Below, in pieces: positions 1 through 9,382 of a stretch of DNA of 64,000 bases (position 1 is the first letter of the stretch; each line of letters starts with the position of its first letter). The translations under genes and the position numbers were made by a program. Under the pieces are notes generated by a model. That model saw only the letters and a list, made by a program, of their open reading frames with translations, ran no database searches and was not told the DNA's origin. The DNA comes from Neobacillus sp. YX16 (GTDB taxonomy: Bacteria > Bacillota > Bacilli > Bacillales > Cytobacillaceae): contig NZ_CP126115.1 in NCBI RefSeq assembly GCF_030123505.1, positions 3,114,001 through 3,178,000 of the forward strand, read 5' to 3'.

Positions 1-2
1 AA

Positions 3-503
3 AAACGTGAATGGTTGCTGAAGCTGAAGCAATTGAAACGAATTGACCGATCAGAGAATGACACTCTGTTCTTCATGTATCAATATTTAGGAGCTGAAAT
101 GAACCCAGAGTTTGAAGAACCGCTTATTCCAAAAGGAGTGTCCATTGACATGGCTCCAGACTTTCACAGAGAACTCACGGACATTCTGAACGTGGTCTCA
201 AACGAGGAAGTCAACAAGAGGATAGCATGGGCGGCTCCTCGTGGTCATGCAAAGTCAGCTTACTTGTCAAACTGTTTTCCGCTTCACCAAGTCGTTTTCC
301 AGAAACGGAAATACATTCTGATCATATCAGAGACCGACTCAATGAGTAAGAAGTTCATTGAATACGTTGCTAACACATTGAAGTTCAACGCTTTACTCCG
401 TGAGGACTTTGGGGAGCTATTGAGTCCAAAGAGTCAAATGAACGAAAGAGACAACCAAGAAAGTTTCTTGAGCAAAGCTGGAATACTCGTTGAAGCTTCC
501 TAA
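3..503 (+). pseudogene. Phage terminase large subunit, N-terminal ATPase part (left-truncated, frameshifted)
   Basis: This is the first half of a phage terminase large subunit, the motor that pumps DNA into procapsids. The frame is open to the left edge of the window, so the true start lies outside; the first possible start inside is the TTG at 15. A Walker A motif, APRGHAKSAY, lies about 75 residues after that TTG. The frame stops at 501-503, just after ILVEAS, where terminases normally run on into the Walker B strand. That strand is present in another frame from 503. The simplest reading is one gene broken by a frameshift near 495-503. The TAATG stop/start overlap would also allow translational coupling, but splitting the ATPase domain between Walker A and Walker B makes two working proteins unlikely. 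Confidence 0.82.
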
Positions 504-1588
504 TGGGAAAGCAAATGAGGGGTAAGAGAAACGGAGCTTACCGTCCAGACTTGGTCATTTGTGACGACTTGGAGTCTAGCAAGAACACAAACACAGCTGA
601 ACTCCGAGACAAGAACCTTCACTGGTTCAACTCTGTTGTAATGCCAATAGGAGACCCAGACAGAACAGCTTTCGTGTACATGGGAACCGCTGTTCACCAG
701 TCTGGTCTGTTGTTTGACGTTATGAGACGGAGTGACTTCCAGTCAAAGCTGTTCTCCGCTGTCATTAGTCCTCCAGAACGTCAAGACCTCTGGGACGTAT
801 TTGACCAATTACTCCGAGATCAAGAAGACCCAGACAGAAGGGAAACAGCTCTTTCTTTCTATGAAATGAACCGTGAGGAAATGGACAAGGGAGTTGAGGT
901 TCTCTGGGAACAACGCTGGTCTTATGTTGGTCTCATGATTGAGAAAAGCAACATGACCTCAAAGTCTTTCGCTTCAGAATATTTAAATGTTCCTATTGAC
1001 GAGGACAGTCAAATTTTCAATCAAACCAGAATGGTCTTCTGGGACTATGGAGAATTAGAGGACAAAAACCTTGAATTGTATGGAGCTTGGGACATGGCTT
1101 TTGGTAAGTCAAACCGTTCTGACTATAACGCTGTTGTCATTCTTGGACGTGAGAGACGTACTGGTGTGCTTTATGTACTTCACACTTGGGCAGAGAAATG
1201 TCCAGCTCACAAAGCAATGGAGAAAGCTCTGGAAATAATCAAAGAGTATCAACCAAGAGTCTTCGCTGTTGAAACTGTTCAAGGTCAGTTTGACTTATAC
1301 AGACAACTCCGTGAAGCAATGCAAAGGGAAAGAGTATATTTCACAAAGCTCAAACCTATTACAACAAACCGTTCACACGGAAAGAAGGAAGAACGAATTG
1401 AGCAAATGGAACCGCTGTTTGAGAACGGAGTCATAAGACCTCACCAGACCCAAAGACTTCTCTTAGAACAACTCGAAATGTTTCCGTTTGGAGATCATGA
1501 CGACTTACCAGACGCATTACAAATGGCTCTTGACCTTTGCTCCCTTCAAACTCGGAAAAGTTGGCATAAGAAACCGACTGGACTGTGA
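503..1588 (+). pseudogene. Phage terminase large subunit, Walker B and nuclease part
   Basis: This continues the terminase from the preceding frame. It opens with KQMRGKRNGAYRPDLVICDD, which carries the Walker B strand (about residues 14-22). The C-terminal half looks like the RNase H-fold packaging nuclease: an acidic pair around D197 and D207 in the stretch YGAWDMAFGKSNRSDYNAV, a middle acidic strand RVFAVETVQG, and a C-terminal GDHDDLPDALQMAL with the expected aspartates. No frameshift is seen inside this part. Together with the piece at 3-503 it gives about the usual length of a phage TerL. It is the only clear phage structural gene in the window, and the DNA changes abruptly after it to a truncated helicase, so it looks like the edge of a prophage or a prophage remnant. 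Confidence 0.82.
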
Positions 1589-1687
1589 TTTTGAGGAAAA
1601 GGTTGTATTTTAATCTGACAGTTTAACTTATAACTGCAATGGTTCAAATTACGACATTACGAAATAACACGGAGAGGAGGTTGAGTA

Positions 1688-3367
1688 ATGTTCGGAATTG
1701 GCTCTTTTTATCCAAATGTCCTCTTTATTGCCCATCGGGAAGAGATTCTCTATCAAGCAAGAGATTCATTTAAAAAAGTCATGCCAGATAAACAATATGG
1801 CATTTATAACGGGAAAACGAAAGAAAGTAATGCGGATGCCATCTTTGCTTCTATCTATACGTTAAGTATGAAAACTCATCTAGAGCAGTTCCAGCCGGAA
1901 GAATTTGACCTCATTATCATTGATGAGTTTCATCATGCTGCTGCAGATTCCTATAAAAGGGCATTAGATTACTTTAAACCAAAGTTTTTATTGGGTATCA
2001 CGGCTACTGCAGACCGGAATGACAACAAGGATGTTTATGCTATTTGTGATGGGAACGTGGCATTTAGACTTGATTTCTTGGATGCTATAGAACGGAAGTG
2101 GCTTGCCCCTTTTAAATACTTTGGAGTTTACGATGACACGGATTATAGCCAAATCACGTGGTTAGGTAATCGTTATGAAGAAGAGGAGTTATTGCAAGCT
2201 CAATTAAAAGAGGACTTGGCACTTAAAATCCTGCGTGCTTGGGAGGATAAAAAGCAAACGCGAACATTAGCCTTTTGCTCTTCGATTCGACAAGCCAATT
2301 TCTTATCTAACTACTTTAATCATCATGGCTATAAAACTGTAAGTCTGCATTCACAACAGGTTGATATAAGCAGAAGTAAGGCGATTTCCAAGCTCCATAA
2401 CGGTGAAATCCATGCGATTTTTACGGTTAATCTGTTTAATGAGGGTGTAGATATCCCTGCGGTTGATACCTTACTGTTTGTTCGGCCAACGGAATCGTTA
2501 ACCGTCTTTACCCAGCAAATTGGGAGGGGGCTTCGTTTACATCCTGGTAAAGAAGCATGTGTCATTGTAGACTTAATAGGAAACTACCTGAATGCGGATA
2601 TTAAACTCAGCTTATTTGATACGAATCCTAGTGAGGGGAAGACACGGAATATCCAACCGACCTTACCACAATTTTGTGAATTAGATTTGGATATCTACGT
2701 CATTAACCTTTTCAAAGAAATGATGCGAAAGAGACAGCCAAGAAAAGAAAAATTATTGAGTGATTATCTGGATCTTAAGCGAGACTTAGGCAGGAGACCG
2801 ACCTATCTGGAAATCCACTTAAAGGGTGCTTCAGAATCAACGCAGTACAAACAGGAATTTCAATCCTATTTTGGATTTTTGAAATTGGCGGAGGAATTAT
2901 CTCATCAGGAAGCTCTGGTATATAACCACTATGAAAAATGGTTTGTAGAAGTAGAAAAAACAAGCATGACCAAAAGCTATAAGATGGTTGTGCTGCTCGC
3001 TATGCTTGCCCGAGGGAAATCCAATTGGTATGACTCAATATCTTCAAAAGAAACTACTCACTTTTTCCACCAATAATTAATGGAAAAAGAGTTTAGAAAA
3101 AGGATTGATTTTTCAGATAAAGGTGCTAGGGAACTATGGGACTATGAGGAAAAGAGTGTCAGTAAACTAATAGCTAAAATGCCTATGACTAAATGGAGTG
3201 GCAGCTCAAAAGGGTTGATTTCTTATCAAAATGATGAGTTTAGATTAAACTTCGATGTTGCTCCGGCAGATGAAGAAATCCTATATGACTGGACGAAGGA
3301 AATATGTGAATACCGTCTTCATTATCATTTTGAGCGGAAGGCACATACTCCCCCAGCCTATTCATAG
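1688..3367 (+). pseudogene. DEAD/DEAH helicase, 5'-truncated and with an in-frame TAA
   Basis: This is a superfamily 2 helicase. Motifs in order are LFIAHREE (Ia), DEFHHA (II, about residue 79), GITATADR (III, about 103), FCSSIRQA (IV), NEGVDIPAVD (V) and QQIGRGLRL (VI). The first domain lacks motif I: only nine residues precede Ia, so the Walker A segment and everything upstream are gone and ATP hydrolysis is not expected. The ORF instead begins behind a strong AGGAGG site next to the phage terminase, which suggests a deletion junction. The frame is then cut by TAA at 3074-3076 (HQ-stop-LMEKEF) and continues in the same frame to 3367 with KRIDFSDKGARELWDYEEK and EYRLHYHFERKA, clearly the same protein. 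The missing ATPase motif plus the nonsense codon argue for a pseudogene. It probably belonged to the defence genes that follow. Confidence 0.85.
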
Positions 3368-3402
3368 CTAGAAAGCCCCGGACAACAAGATTAAAATGAA
3401 AT

Positions 3403-3537
3403 AAATGCGGCGAATGTTTAAACTGCTGGCATTTGGAAAATGATGAAGGCAAAAAAATAAAATGCTATACGGTTAATATTGAAGATGAGGCAGAAACACT
3501 TAAGGAATTACGCAGAATTACTTCCAGTTTCATATGA
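3403..3537 (+). pseudogene. Zinc-ribbon-like relic after the helicase
   Basis: A 44-codon open stretch encodes KCGECLNCWHLENDEGKK followed by a charged segment ending LKELRRITSS. It has a CxxCxxC cluster. No start codon or ribosome binding site precedes it; a TGA lies two codons upstream in frame, and the preceding bases read plausibly in another frame. It looks like the eroded C-terminal zinc ribbon of the helicase pseudogene just upstream, or the relic of a small separate gene. The rest of the gap up to 3656 shows nothing recognisable. Confidence 0.45.
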
Positions 3538-3656
3538 CCATAAACGAATAGAAGAAAATTAAATTTCTGCAGGAGTATTATAAAAACAAAATAGAATTAT
3601 CTAGATACTAAATAATCCCATATCCGTTATAATAAAGGTATATTTGAATATGGAAG

Positions 3657-5894
3657 TTGGTGACCGTTTTGTTAGATCTTACCTATTATCAGTCTTTGTT
3701 TAATGAAGACAATACAGAAATTCGTTGTCGAAAGGTACTTGATGAGGTATCGCCAGTAATTAAGCCTTTATTCCAACGATTTGTTGACTCATTAGGGATA
3801 ACTCTTGGAGAAGAGTATATAGTCAAAAGCTATGATTCCACACTTGCAACCACTTATAGCGATGCCCGGAATCCTACCTACGCGGAAAAGAAAAAGGATT
3901 CCAATATTGGCCGTAAATATTACATTAAGCTCAATCGTAAAGTGGATGAAAATGAACATAACTTTTTGGCGCTTGAGTTTGATGGTATTAGTAAAATGAT
4001 AATTATCCATTCTGAGCTAAATTTCATACCTTTTTGGGCATGGGTTAGAAATGATAAAATACATAATGTGTTACATGCCATTCCGTCTCATTATTCCATT
4101 TTTACAGGATGGTCTGAAAAGACGATTATAGAAAAAGATGAATTTATTCCGTATATTAAGGCTTGTGTAAAGCCGCGGAAACGGCCATGGTTCCAAGTGG
4201 GAACCAGTCTTCCATTGGAAGGGCATATCGAGGAAGAAGTGCTGATTAAGGAACTCGTTGATGCTTGGGAGAAGCTGGGAGCTTTCCGTCATTTTTATAA
4301 TGAAGAAATCGATGTTTCGAAGAAAGCATATGATGCTTTACTATCTCTAGCTTCGACTCGGAACATCAAAGAAATCAATTTGCTCGGCCGCATCTATTCC
4401 GTTGATATCTCAGCACTAGAAAATGAAAAAACCAATGGGAAACGCCAAGCCTTTTATATTCATGATGGAGATCAATTGGTCACCAAAGGGTTTCTCAGTT
4501 ACCTTCAATTTCATGATAAGAATTCACCGTTTCAAACGATTATTGTACAGCTAGAGGGTCATAATCATATTTTTACGAGCGCGAGAGAAATAATCGGGGA
4601 TGGCACAAAGGATTGGTGGATTACAAAAGTGTTTGCGACACACAATCTGGACAACCATGCTGTGATGAATACTGCCATGCGCTTATTAAGGGAGCATGAT
4701 TTTCAAGTCAACGGCACTTCTTATTGTGTCGGCAGCTACAATAATGAAACACAGACGTATGTTGAAGGCGCCGAGGCAGTTAAGAAGAACTTTATCAAAT
4801 CAGCTCTTCTTTTTGCCCATGCTAGTAAAAAACTCGAATTACCTTCAGCGGATTCAATATCTGAGACAGCTAAAGATAATGGAATAGAAACAGAAGAGGG
4901 CATGGAACCAAATTTTACCTTTCAAGAAATTATCAATATGATATCAACTAGTCAATTTACTTTTTCAAAAGAGATTGTCCGTGACCTACATTTGAACCTT
5001 ACCGCACTAGATGATAAGCATTTTGTCCTGTTAAGCGGGATATCGGGTACAGGAAAAACGCAACTCTGCCGCCTTTACGCTAATGCTGTCTATGGTTTGG
5101 AATATGAGAGTGAAAATCCATATTTCACCATTATCCCTGTGCGTCCGGACTGGACAGATGCGAGTGCGCTTTTCGGATATTATAGTTCATTTGAAAAACG
5201 GTATGTAAAAACAGAATTTCTAGATGTCCTATTGAATGCATTAAAGGAACGGGAAAAACCTCATTTTATTTTGTTGGATGAAATGAACTTGGCTCGTGTC
5301 GAGTATTACTTAAGTGATTATTTAAGTGCGGTTGAATCACGAAAGGAAATTCCTCTGCACCAGGACGATTCGATTACGGATATTCCTAGGAAACTCTTAA
5401 TTCCACCTAATTTCTATGTATTGGGAACGATTAATGTCGATGAAACGACACATTCTATTTCCGATAAAGTCCTTGATCGTGCATTTGTTATGACGTTGTC
5501 AGATGTGGATTTTGATACATATTGGGAAAGAGCTGACCAGGACTTGAAAGCAGCACTAACCCGAGAATTTCAGATACTTAGAGAATTACATCAAACTTTA
5601 GCCCAATTTGAACTGCATTTTGGTTACAGGTCTATGGGGGAAATGCTTCAAAAATTATATGCTAACTTTCAGCTTCCAGAAGAGCACCAGATGGAACCTA
5701 TGGATGCTCTAGACCGTGTCATTTCTGAAAAGGTATTAACAAAAGTCAGGGGAGATGAACGGATATCAGATATGCTTACCAGAATGGAACAGTGGATGTC
5801 AGAGAATCTACTTCCTAATTCTGTCTCACTTCAACATGTGAAACGGATGAAAGAGGAGCTGGAGTATTATGGAGCTACACAATTCTGGAGATAG
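3657..5894 (+). CDS. McrB-like AAA+ GTPase/ATPase, DNA-recognition and motor subunit
   Basis: This is a 745-residue protein built like McrB. A long N-terminal region (about 1-420), resembling the MrcB/DUF3578 N-terminal type, should bind the modified or foreign DNA target. A C-terminal AAA+ module of the McrB/MoxR type carries Walker A GISGTGKT (about 461-468), Walker B ILLDEMNLARVEYYLSDYL (about 538-556) and the NVDETTHSISDKVLDRAF sensor/arginine-finger segment (about 593-610). McrB family members use GTP to drive translocation and call a partner nuclease. The downstream gene overlaps by 26 bp, as expected for an McrBC-like pair. The start is uncertain: TTG at 3657 and GTG at 3660 are adjacent and the ribosome binding site is weak. 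The target modification cannot be told from sequence. Confidence 0.85.
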   Translation: MVTVLLDLTYYQSLFNEDNTEIRCRKVLDEVSPVIKPLFQRFVDSLGITLGEEYIVKSYDSTLATTYSDARNPTYAEKKKDSNIGRKYYIKLNRKVDENEHNFLALEFDGISKMIIIHSELNFIPFWAWVRNDKIHNVLHAIPSHYSIFTGWSEKTIIEKDEFIPYIKACVKPRKRPWFQVGTSLPLEGHIEEEVLIKELVDAWEKLGAFRHFYNEEIDVSKKAYDALLSLASTRNIKEINLLGRIYSVDISALENEKTNGKRQAFYIHDGDQLVTKGFLSYLQFHDKNSPFQTIIVQLEGHNHIFTSAREIIGDGTKDWWITKVFATHNLDNHAVMNTAMRLLREHDFQVNGTSYCVGSYNNETQTYVEGAEAVKKNFIKSALLFAHASKKLELPSADSISETAKDNGIETEEGMEPNFTFQEIINMISTSQFTFSKEIVRDLHLNLTALDDKHFVLLSGISGTGKTQLCRLYANAVYGLEYESENPYFTIIPVRPDWTDASALFGYYSSFEKRYVKTEFLDVLLNALKEREKPHFILLDEMNLARVEYYLSDYLSAVESRKEIPLHQDDSITDIPRKLLIPPNFYVLGTINVDETTHSISDKVLDRAFVMTLSDVDFDTYWERADQDLKAALTREFQILRELHQTLAQFELHFGYRSMGEMLQKLYANFQLPEEHQMEPMDALDRVISEKVLTKVRGDERISDMLTRMEQWMSENLLPNSVSLQHVKRMKEELEYYGATQFWR

Positions 5895-7350
5895 CATTCT
5901 TGAACTATGGGATATAAGGCAAGGGTGGATTCCCTTTCTTGATGCGTATCTAACAGAGGCAACAGAATATAAGCTTCGCTATAAAGGGGACCTGGTAGAG
6001 GTTAGGATTCAGAATATTCCCCTGCCATTTTACAAGCAAGAAAATGGTTATTATGCTGCTTTCATCACACCGTTTCAGTACGGTATCTTAAAGATAATTA
6101 TTAACGGTAAACCCTATGAAACATACATCTATCCGGATGATCGAAAGCTGACAGAAGAGCAGTTTAATATGATGCTGGAAGAAATCCTCGAGGAGGCAAA
6201 TAGCTGTTTCCAACTAAGCGGCTTAGAGACTAATGTGAACGCTTCTGGAAGAAACCGTGATATTTCTTGGACACAGTGGAGCTATATCGACCAGTCTTTC
6301 TTTCAATTAAAACAAGTTTTTTCTAAAATAGAAAAGCAGCCATTCCGTCGCTTAGAAAAGTTTTCAATGATGATGAAAAGAGAAAAAGTAAAGCATTCTG
6401 AACAAGTAACATTGCGTTGGCTGGATGTAAAGGGCCATGGGGAGGATATACCAAGTAATGTGGAAAATACTAAGACTCTTGAAAGTGTTAACCTTTACGA
6501 AAATCAAGTGTTAAAGCAGCAGCTGCAGGATTTGTATAGGCTCCTGCGGAAATTTGAAGGTGTCGAGAGTAAGGCTATAGCAGGTAAATCTGCAAAATAC
6601 AGGGCTGTGGTAGAACGGTGGCTGATTAGTCCGTTTATCACGGAAATAACTGCTAACAAAGGTCCTTACACCATTACGCAAAAGTTTCGCAAGCATCCAG
6701 TTTACCGTATCTGGTACCAATGGTTTGACATGCTTTACAAACATAACCGAGAAGGGATTGGCTTTGATTATCCGATTTCACTAAAGGACACATTTCAATT
6801 GTATGAAATGTGGTGTTTTATGAGGATTGTGAAAGTTTTAAGGGAATCAGGGCTAGTACTTACTACGAGTAGCTTATTTCAAACGAAGAAGGATGGAATT
6901 TTTCTGGAGCTGGCTGAAAATAAAGAAAGTAAAATTCAATTAATAGGCGGGCTTTCCTTATTCTATCAACGTACATATCAATTTAATACAAAGAGCTTCC
7001 ACACTTATACGCAAAGGATGATTCCTGACATCGTGATTGAAGGGGAAAATGGAATTATTATCTTTGACCCTAAGTACCGAGTACCAGACAATCTCGGTAC
7101 AGCTCTTGGCGAAATGCACAAATATCGTGATGGAATTATCCATCGTGAAACTGGCAAAAGGGCGGTACAGGAGGTTTTTATCCTAACACCTACCAAAGAT
7201 GAGCAGGCGGAAGGGCTAAGGTATTTCCGAGAGGATTATCAAGAGAGGTACAGGATGGGGGCCATTCAAGCTGCACCGGGGTTTGAGGATGATAATCTAA
7301 AGGAAAAGATACTGGCCAGTATCGAGAGTTTAAGTGCTTTACAAAAGTAA
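5869..7350 (+). CDS. McrC-like DUF2357 protein with PD-(D/E)XK nuclease
   Basis: This 493-residue protein overlaps the McrB-like gene by 26 bp and should be its nuclease partner. The N-terminal and middle part has the beta-rich then helical look of DUF2357 proteins. The C-terminal part contains a PD-(D/E)XK nuclease core: RMIPDIVIEGENG followed by IIIFDPKYR, giving P-D and D-x-K about 16 residues apart (about D386 to K402). In McrBC systems the C subunit cuts DNA when stimulated by the B motor. The ATG start sits inside the end of the upstream gene, typical of translational coupling. Both genes look intact, unlike the helicase before them, so this is the best candidate for a working type IV-like restriction system in the window. 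Confidence 0.82.
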   Translation: MELHNSGDSILELWDIRQGWIPFLDAYLTEATEYKLRYKGDLVEVRIQNIPLPFYKQENGYYAAFITPFQYGILKIIINGKPYETYIYPDDRKLTEEQFNMMLEEILEEANSCFQLSGLETNVNASGRNRDISWTQWSYIDQSFFQLKQVFSKIEKQPFRRLEKFSMMMKREKVKHSEQVTLRWLDVKGHGEDIPSNVENTKTLESVNLYENQVLKQQLQDLYRLLRKFEGVESKAIAGKSAKYRAVVERWLISPFITEITANKGPYTITQKFRKHPVYRIWYQWFDMLYKHNREGIGFDYPISLKDTFQLYEMWCFMRIVKVLRESGLVLTTSSLFQTKKDGIFLELAENKESKIQLIGGLSLFYQRTYQFNTKSFHTYTQRMIPDIVIEGENGIIIFDPKYRVPDNLGTALGEMHKYRDGIIHRETGKRAVQEVFILTPTKDEQAEGLRYFREDYQERYRMGAIQAAPGFEDDNLKEKILASIESLSALQK

Positions 7351-7452
7351 GGTACTTTTCTAAAGTCAGATTAACTTAAACTATAGGGGGCAATAGTGAA
7401 AAGGGCAGCGTAAAACCAGTTGCCTTTCTCACTACATTTTTAAAAATACTTT

Positions 7453-7632
7453 CTATAAAATCCCTCTTCTAATGCTTCCACTTAAATGAGCATAAATCCT
7501 AGTGGTCTCGCTTTTTTCCTGCCCTAGTGGACTTTGAATAACATCAATAGTAGCTCCGTTGTTTAAAAGGTGGGTAGCATGGCTGAGGCGTAGTTGATGT
7601 GGATGGACTTCTTTGTTGATTAAAGTAGCCAT
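7453..7632 (-). pseudogene. Tyrosine recombinase (integrase) C-terminal relic
   Basis: A 59-codon reverse-strand frame reads like the end of an XerC/XerD-type integrase: HQLRLSHATHLLNNG, then IDVIQSPLGQEKSETTRIYAHL. The HxLR box and the nucleophile tyrosine of TRIYAHL are recognisable, but the usual LGH histidine is Q, the rest of the catalytic domain is missing, and the last residues shift frame just before the stop (a better ending, YRKYF, is in the neighbouring frame). No gene body lies upstream. It marks an old integration event between the defence island and the sugar operon. Confidence 0.75.
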
Positions 7633-7702
7633 AAATAAATGTCATTAATAAAAAACTACTACCACAATGATTTTGAATTTAAAAAATTCAAAATATTTTT
7701 TA

Positions 7703-7731
7703 TTTACAATGAAAGCGTTTTATGTTATTTT
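7703..7731 (+). promoter_or_regulatory. Possible sigma-A promoter of the amino-sugar operon
   Basis: TTTACA at 7703-7708 and TATTTT at 7726-7731 are 17 bp apart, about 115 bp before the transporter start. The -35 is close to consensus and the -10 is weaker. A cre-like sequence occupies the spacer and a perfect palindrome lies just downstream, which supports this as the operon promoter. Confidence 0.4.
7709..7723 (+). promoter_or_regulatory. Candidate cre site (CcpA binding)
   Basis: ATGAAAGCGTTTTAT matches the core of the catabolite-responsive element consensus WTGNNARCGNWWWCA, apart from the last two positions. It lies between the predicted -35 and -10 boxes, where CcpA binding would block transcription when glucose is present. 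That fits a catabolic operon with a sugar transporter. Confidence 0.5.
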
Positions 7732-7740
7732 TTTAATATA

Positions 7741-7761
7741 TTAGTCATATATTATGACTAA
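7741..7761 (+). promoter_or_regulatory. Perfect 9-bp palindrome, probable operator of the ROK repressor
   Basis: Arms TTAGTCATA and TATGACTAA are separated by TAT. The palindrome begins about 10 bp after the predicted -10 box, so a bound repressor would block initiation or escape. The TTAGT...ACTAA ends resemble the half-sites of XylR-type ROK repressors, and a ROK regulator is the last gene of this cluster. The pairing is an inference. Confidence 0.5.
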
Positions 7762-7846
7762 ATAGCGGAGGTGAAGGAATAGCAATATTTTAATAGTTTC
7801 AAGGTCATAAATCAGAATAAAGCAAACGATTTGAGGGAGGGATACG

Positions 7847-9355
7847 ATGAGTGGTCTAGATTGGGTTGTTATAGTGGCATTTTTCTTAGTAATGATTTTA
7901 ATAGGATTTACGACTTTCAAAAAGGTAAAAGGTTCAAAGGATTATTTTGTAGGAGGTGGAAAGGTCCCTTGGTGGTTAGGTGGGATTTCACACCATATGG
8001 GCGGTTATAGTGGAGCTGTATTTGTAGCGTATGCAGCGCTTGCCTATACACATGGATTTAGTTTATATGTTTGGTGGGCACTTCCAATATTTGTATCAGT
8101 AATGGTAGGGGCTTACATAATGGCGCCTCGCTGGTCAAAATTGAGAACAAAATTAGATATAGAATCGCCTACTGAATATTTGGCTATGCGTTATAATCTG
8201 CCAACCCAACAATTAATTGCATGGAGCGGTGTGCTGCTAAAATTATTCGATGTTGGCGCAAAATGGGCCGCAATTGGTATTTTGTTAAATGTTTTTACAG
8301 GTGTGCCAATTATGTATGGAATTTTATTATCTGGTTTAGTTTCATTAATTTATATTACAGTCGGTGGTATTTGGGCAGATCTTTGGACAGACTTTGTTCA
8401 ATTCATTGTTCAAGTTGTTGCTGCTTTTGCTATGTTCTTTATTGTTTTATCCAAAATGGGTGGCTTCAGTTCAATTTTTGGCATTTGGGATAAACTCCCG
8501 CCAGCACATAGCCAGCCATTCAATGAACCGTATTCATTGGGTTATGTATTAGTTTTCGTATTTATCGTGTTTTTAAGTTATAACGGTGGTACTTGGAACC
8601 TTGCAGCTCGATATATTTCTTCACCATCAGGAAAAGAAGCAAAGAAATCCGCACTGTTCTCTGGCTGGCTTTACTTGATTTTCCCGTTAATCATGTTCTT
8701 CCCAATGTGGGCAGCGCCGTTAATCTTGCCAAATCTTGAAGATCCAACTAAATCATATGCATTACTGACACAAGAATTGTTGCCATCAGGTTTAGTCGGT
8801 CTAGTAATTGCATCATTATTTGCTGCTACAATGTCAATGACTTCCTCAGACGCAAATACTATTGCTTCCGTAATCACCAGAGATATTCTTCCAACTATGT
8901 CTAACAAATTTAAAGGGCTAGATCAAAAAAAATCTTTAACAATTGCACGAATTACGACATTTATCTTTACATTCTTAACTCTTATTATTGCGATTTACTC
9001 TGATAACTTTGGAGGAGTATTAGGTTTATTAATATCATGGTTTGCCGCTTTAGTTGGCCCTGTTTCTATTCCAATGTTGCTAGGACTACTTCCGGTCTTT
9101 AAACGGAGTGGTTCTACCGCCGCAATTTCATCCATAATTGTGGGCTTCATCATGTTTGCTCTAACAAAGTATGGGGTTGAATGGCCATTATATGTTGAAT
9201 TAGGTGCTCCAGTATTCTCTTCAGCACTTGTGTTTATCGGATTAGGATTCTTAAATAATAAAACTGTATCTCCTGAAATTGAAGATATGTTGTCTGCTAT
9301 TAGTAAAAGTGACGAAGAGCTTGCTAATGATAAGAACAATAAACTAGCTTTATAA
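7847..9355 (+). CDS. Sodium:solute symporter (SSS family)
   Basis: This is a 502-residue polytopic membrane protein with about 13 hydrophobic segments, opening with WVVIVAFFLVMILIGFTTF and the family-typical KGSKDYFVGGGKVPWWLGG stretch. Members of the SSS (SLC5-like) family couple uptake of sugars, sialic acid or other organic solutes to sodium entry. A good GAGGGAGG site precedes the ATG. As first gene of the operon it most likely imports the N-acylated amino sugar, or a related sugar acid, that the following enzymes break down. The substrate cannot be read from the sequence. A cre-like site and a palindromic operator lie upstream. Confidence 0.88.
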   Translation: MSGLDWVVIVAFFLVMILIGFTTFKKVKGSKDYFVGGGKVPWWLGGISHHMGGYSGAVFVAYAALAYTHGFSLYVWWALPIFVSVMVGAYIMAPRWSKLRTKLDIESPTEYLAMRYNLPTQQLIAWSGVLLKLFDVGAKWAAIGILLNVFTGVPIMYGILLSGLVSLIYITVGGIWADLWTDFVQFIVQVVAAFAMFFIVLSKMGGFSSIFGIWDKLPPAHSQPFNEPYSLGYVLVFVFIVFLSYNGGTWNLAARYISSPSGKEAKKSALFSGWLYLIFPLIMFFPMWAAPLILPNLEDPTKSYALLTQELLPSGLVGLVIASLFAATMSMTSSDANTIASVITRDILPTMSNKFKGLDQKKSLTIARITTFIFTFLTLIIAIYSDNFGGVLGLLISWFAALVGPVSIPMLLGLLPVFKRSGSTAAISSIIVGFIMFALTKYGVEWPLYVELGAPVFSSALVFIGLGFLNNKTVSPEIEDMLSAISKSDEELANDKNNKLAL

Positions 9356-9382
9356 CCTGCTTTTAGAAAAAAGGTGATTTTT

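Noticed and set aside
503..1588. Split terminase as two cooperating subunits
   Set aside because: The break falls between Walker A and Walker B in one ATPase fold, so a frameshift is far more likely.
8995..9339. 114-codon reverse ORF
   Set aside because: It is antisense to the C-terminal part of the SSS transporter, with no ribosome binding site.
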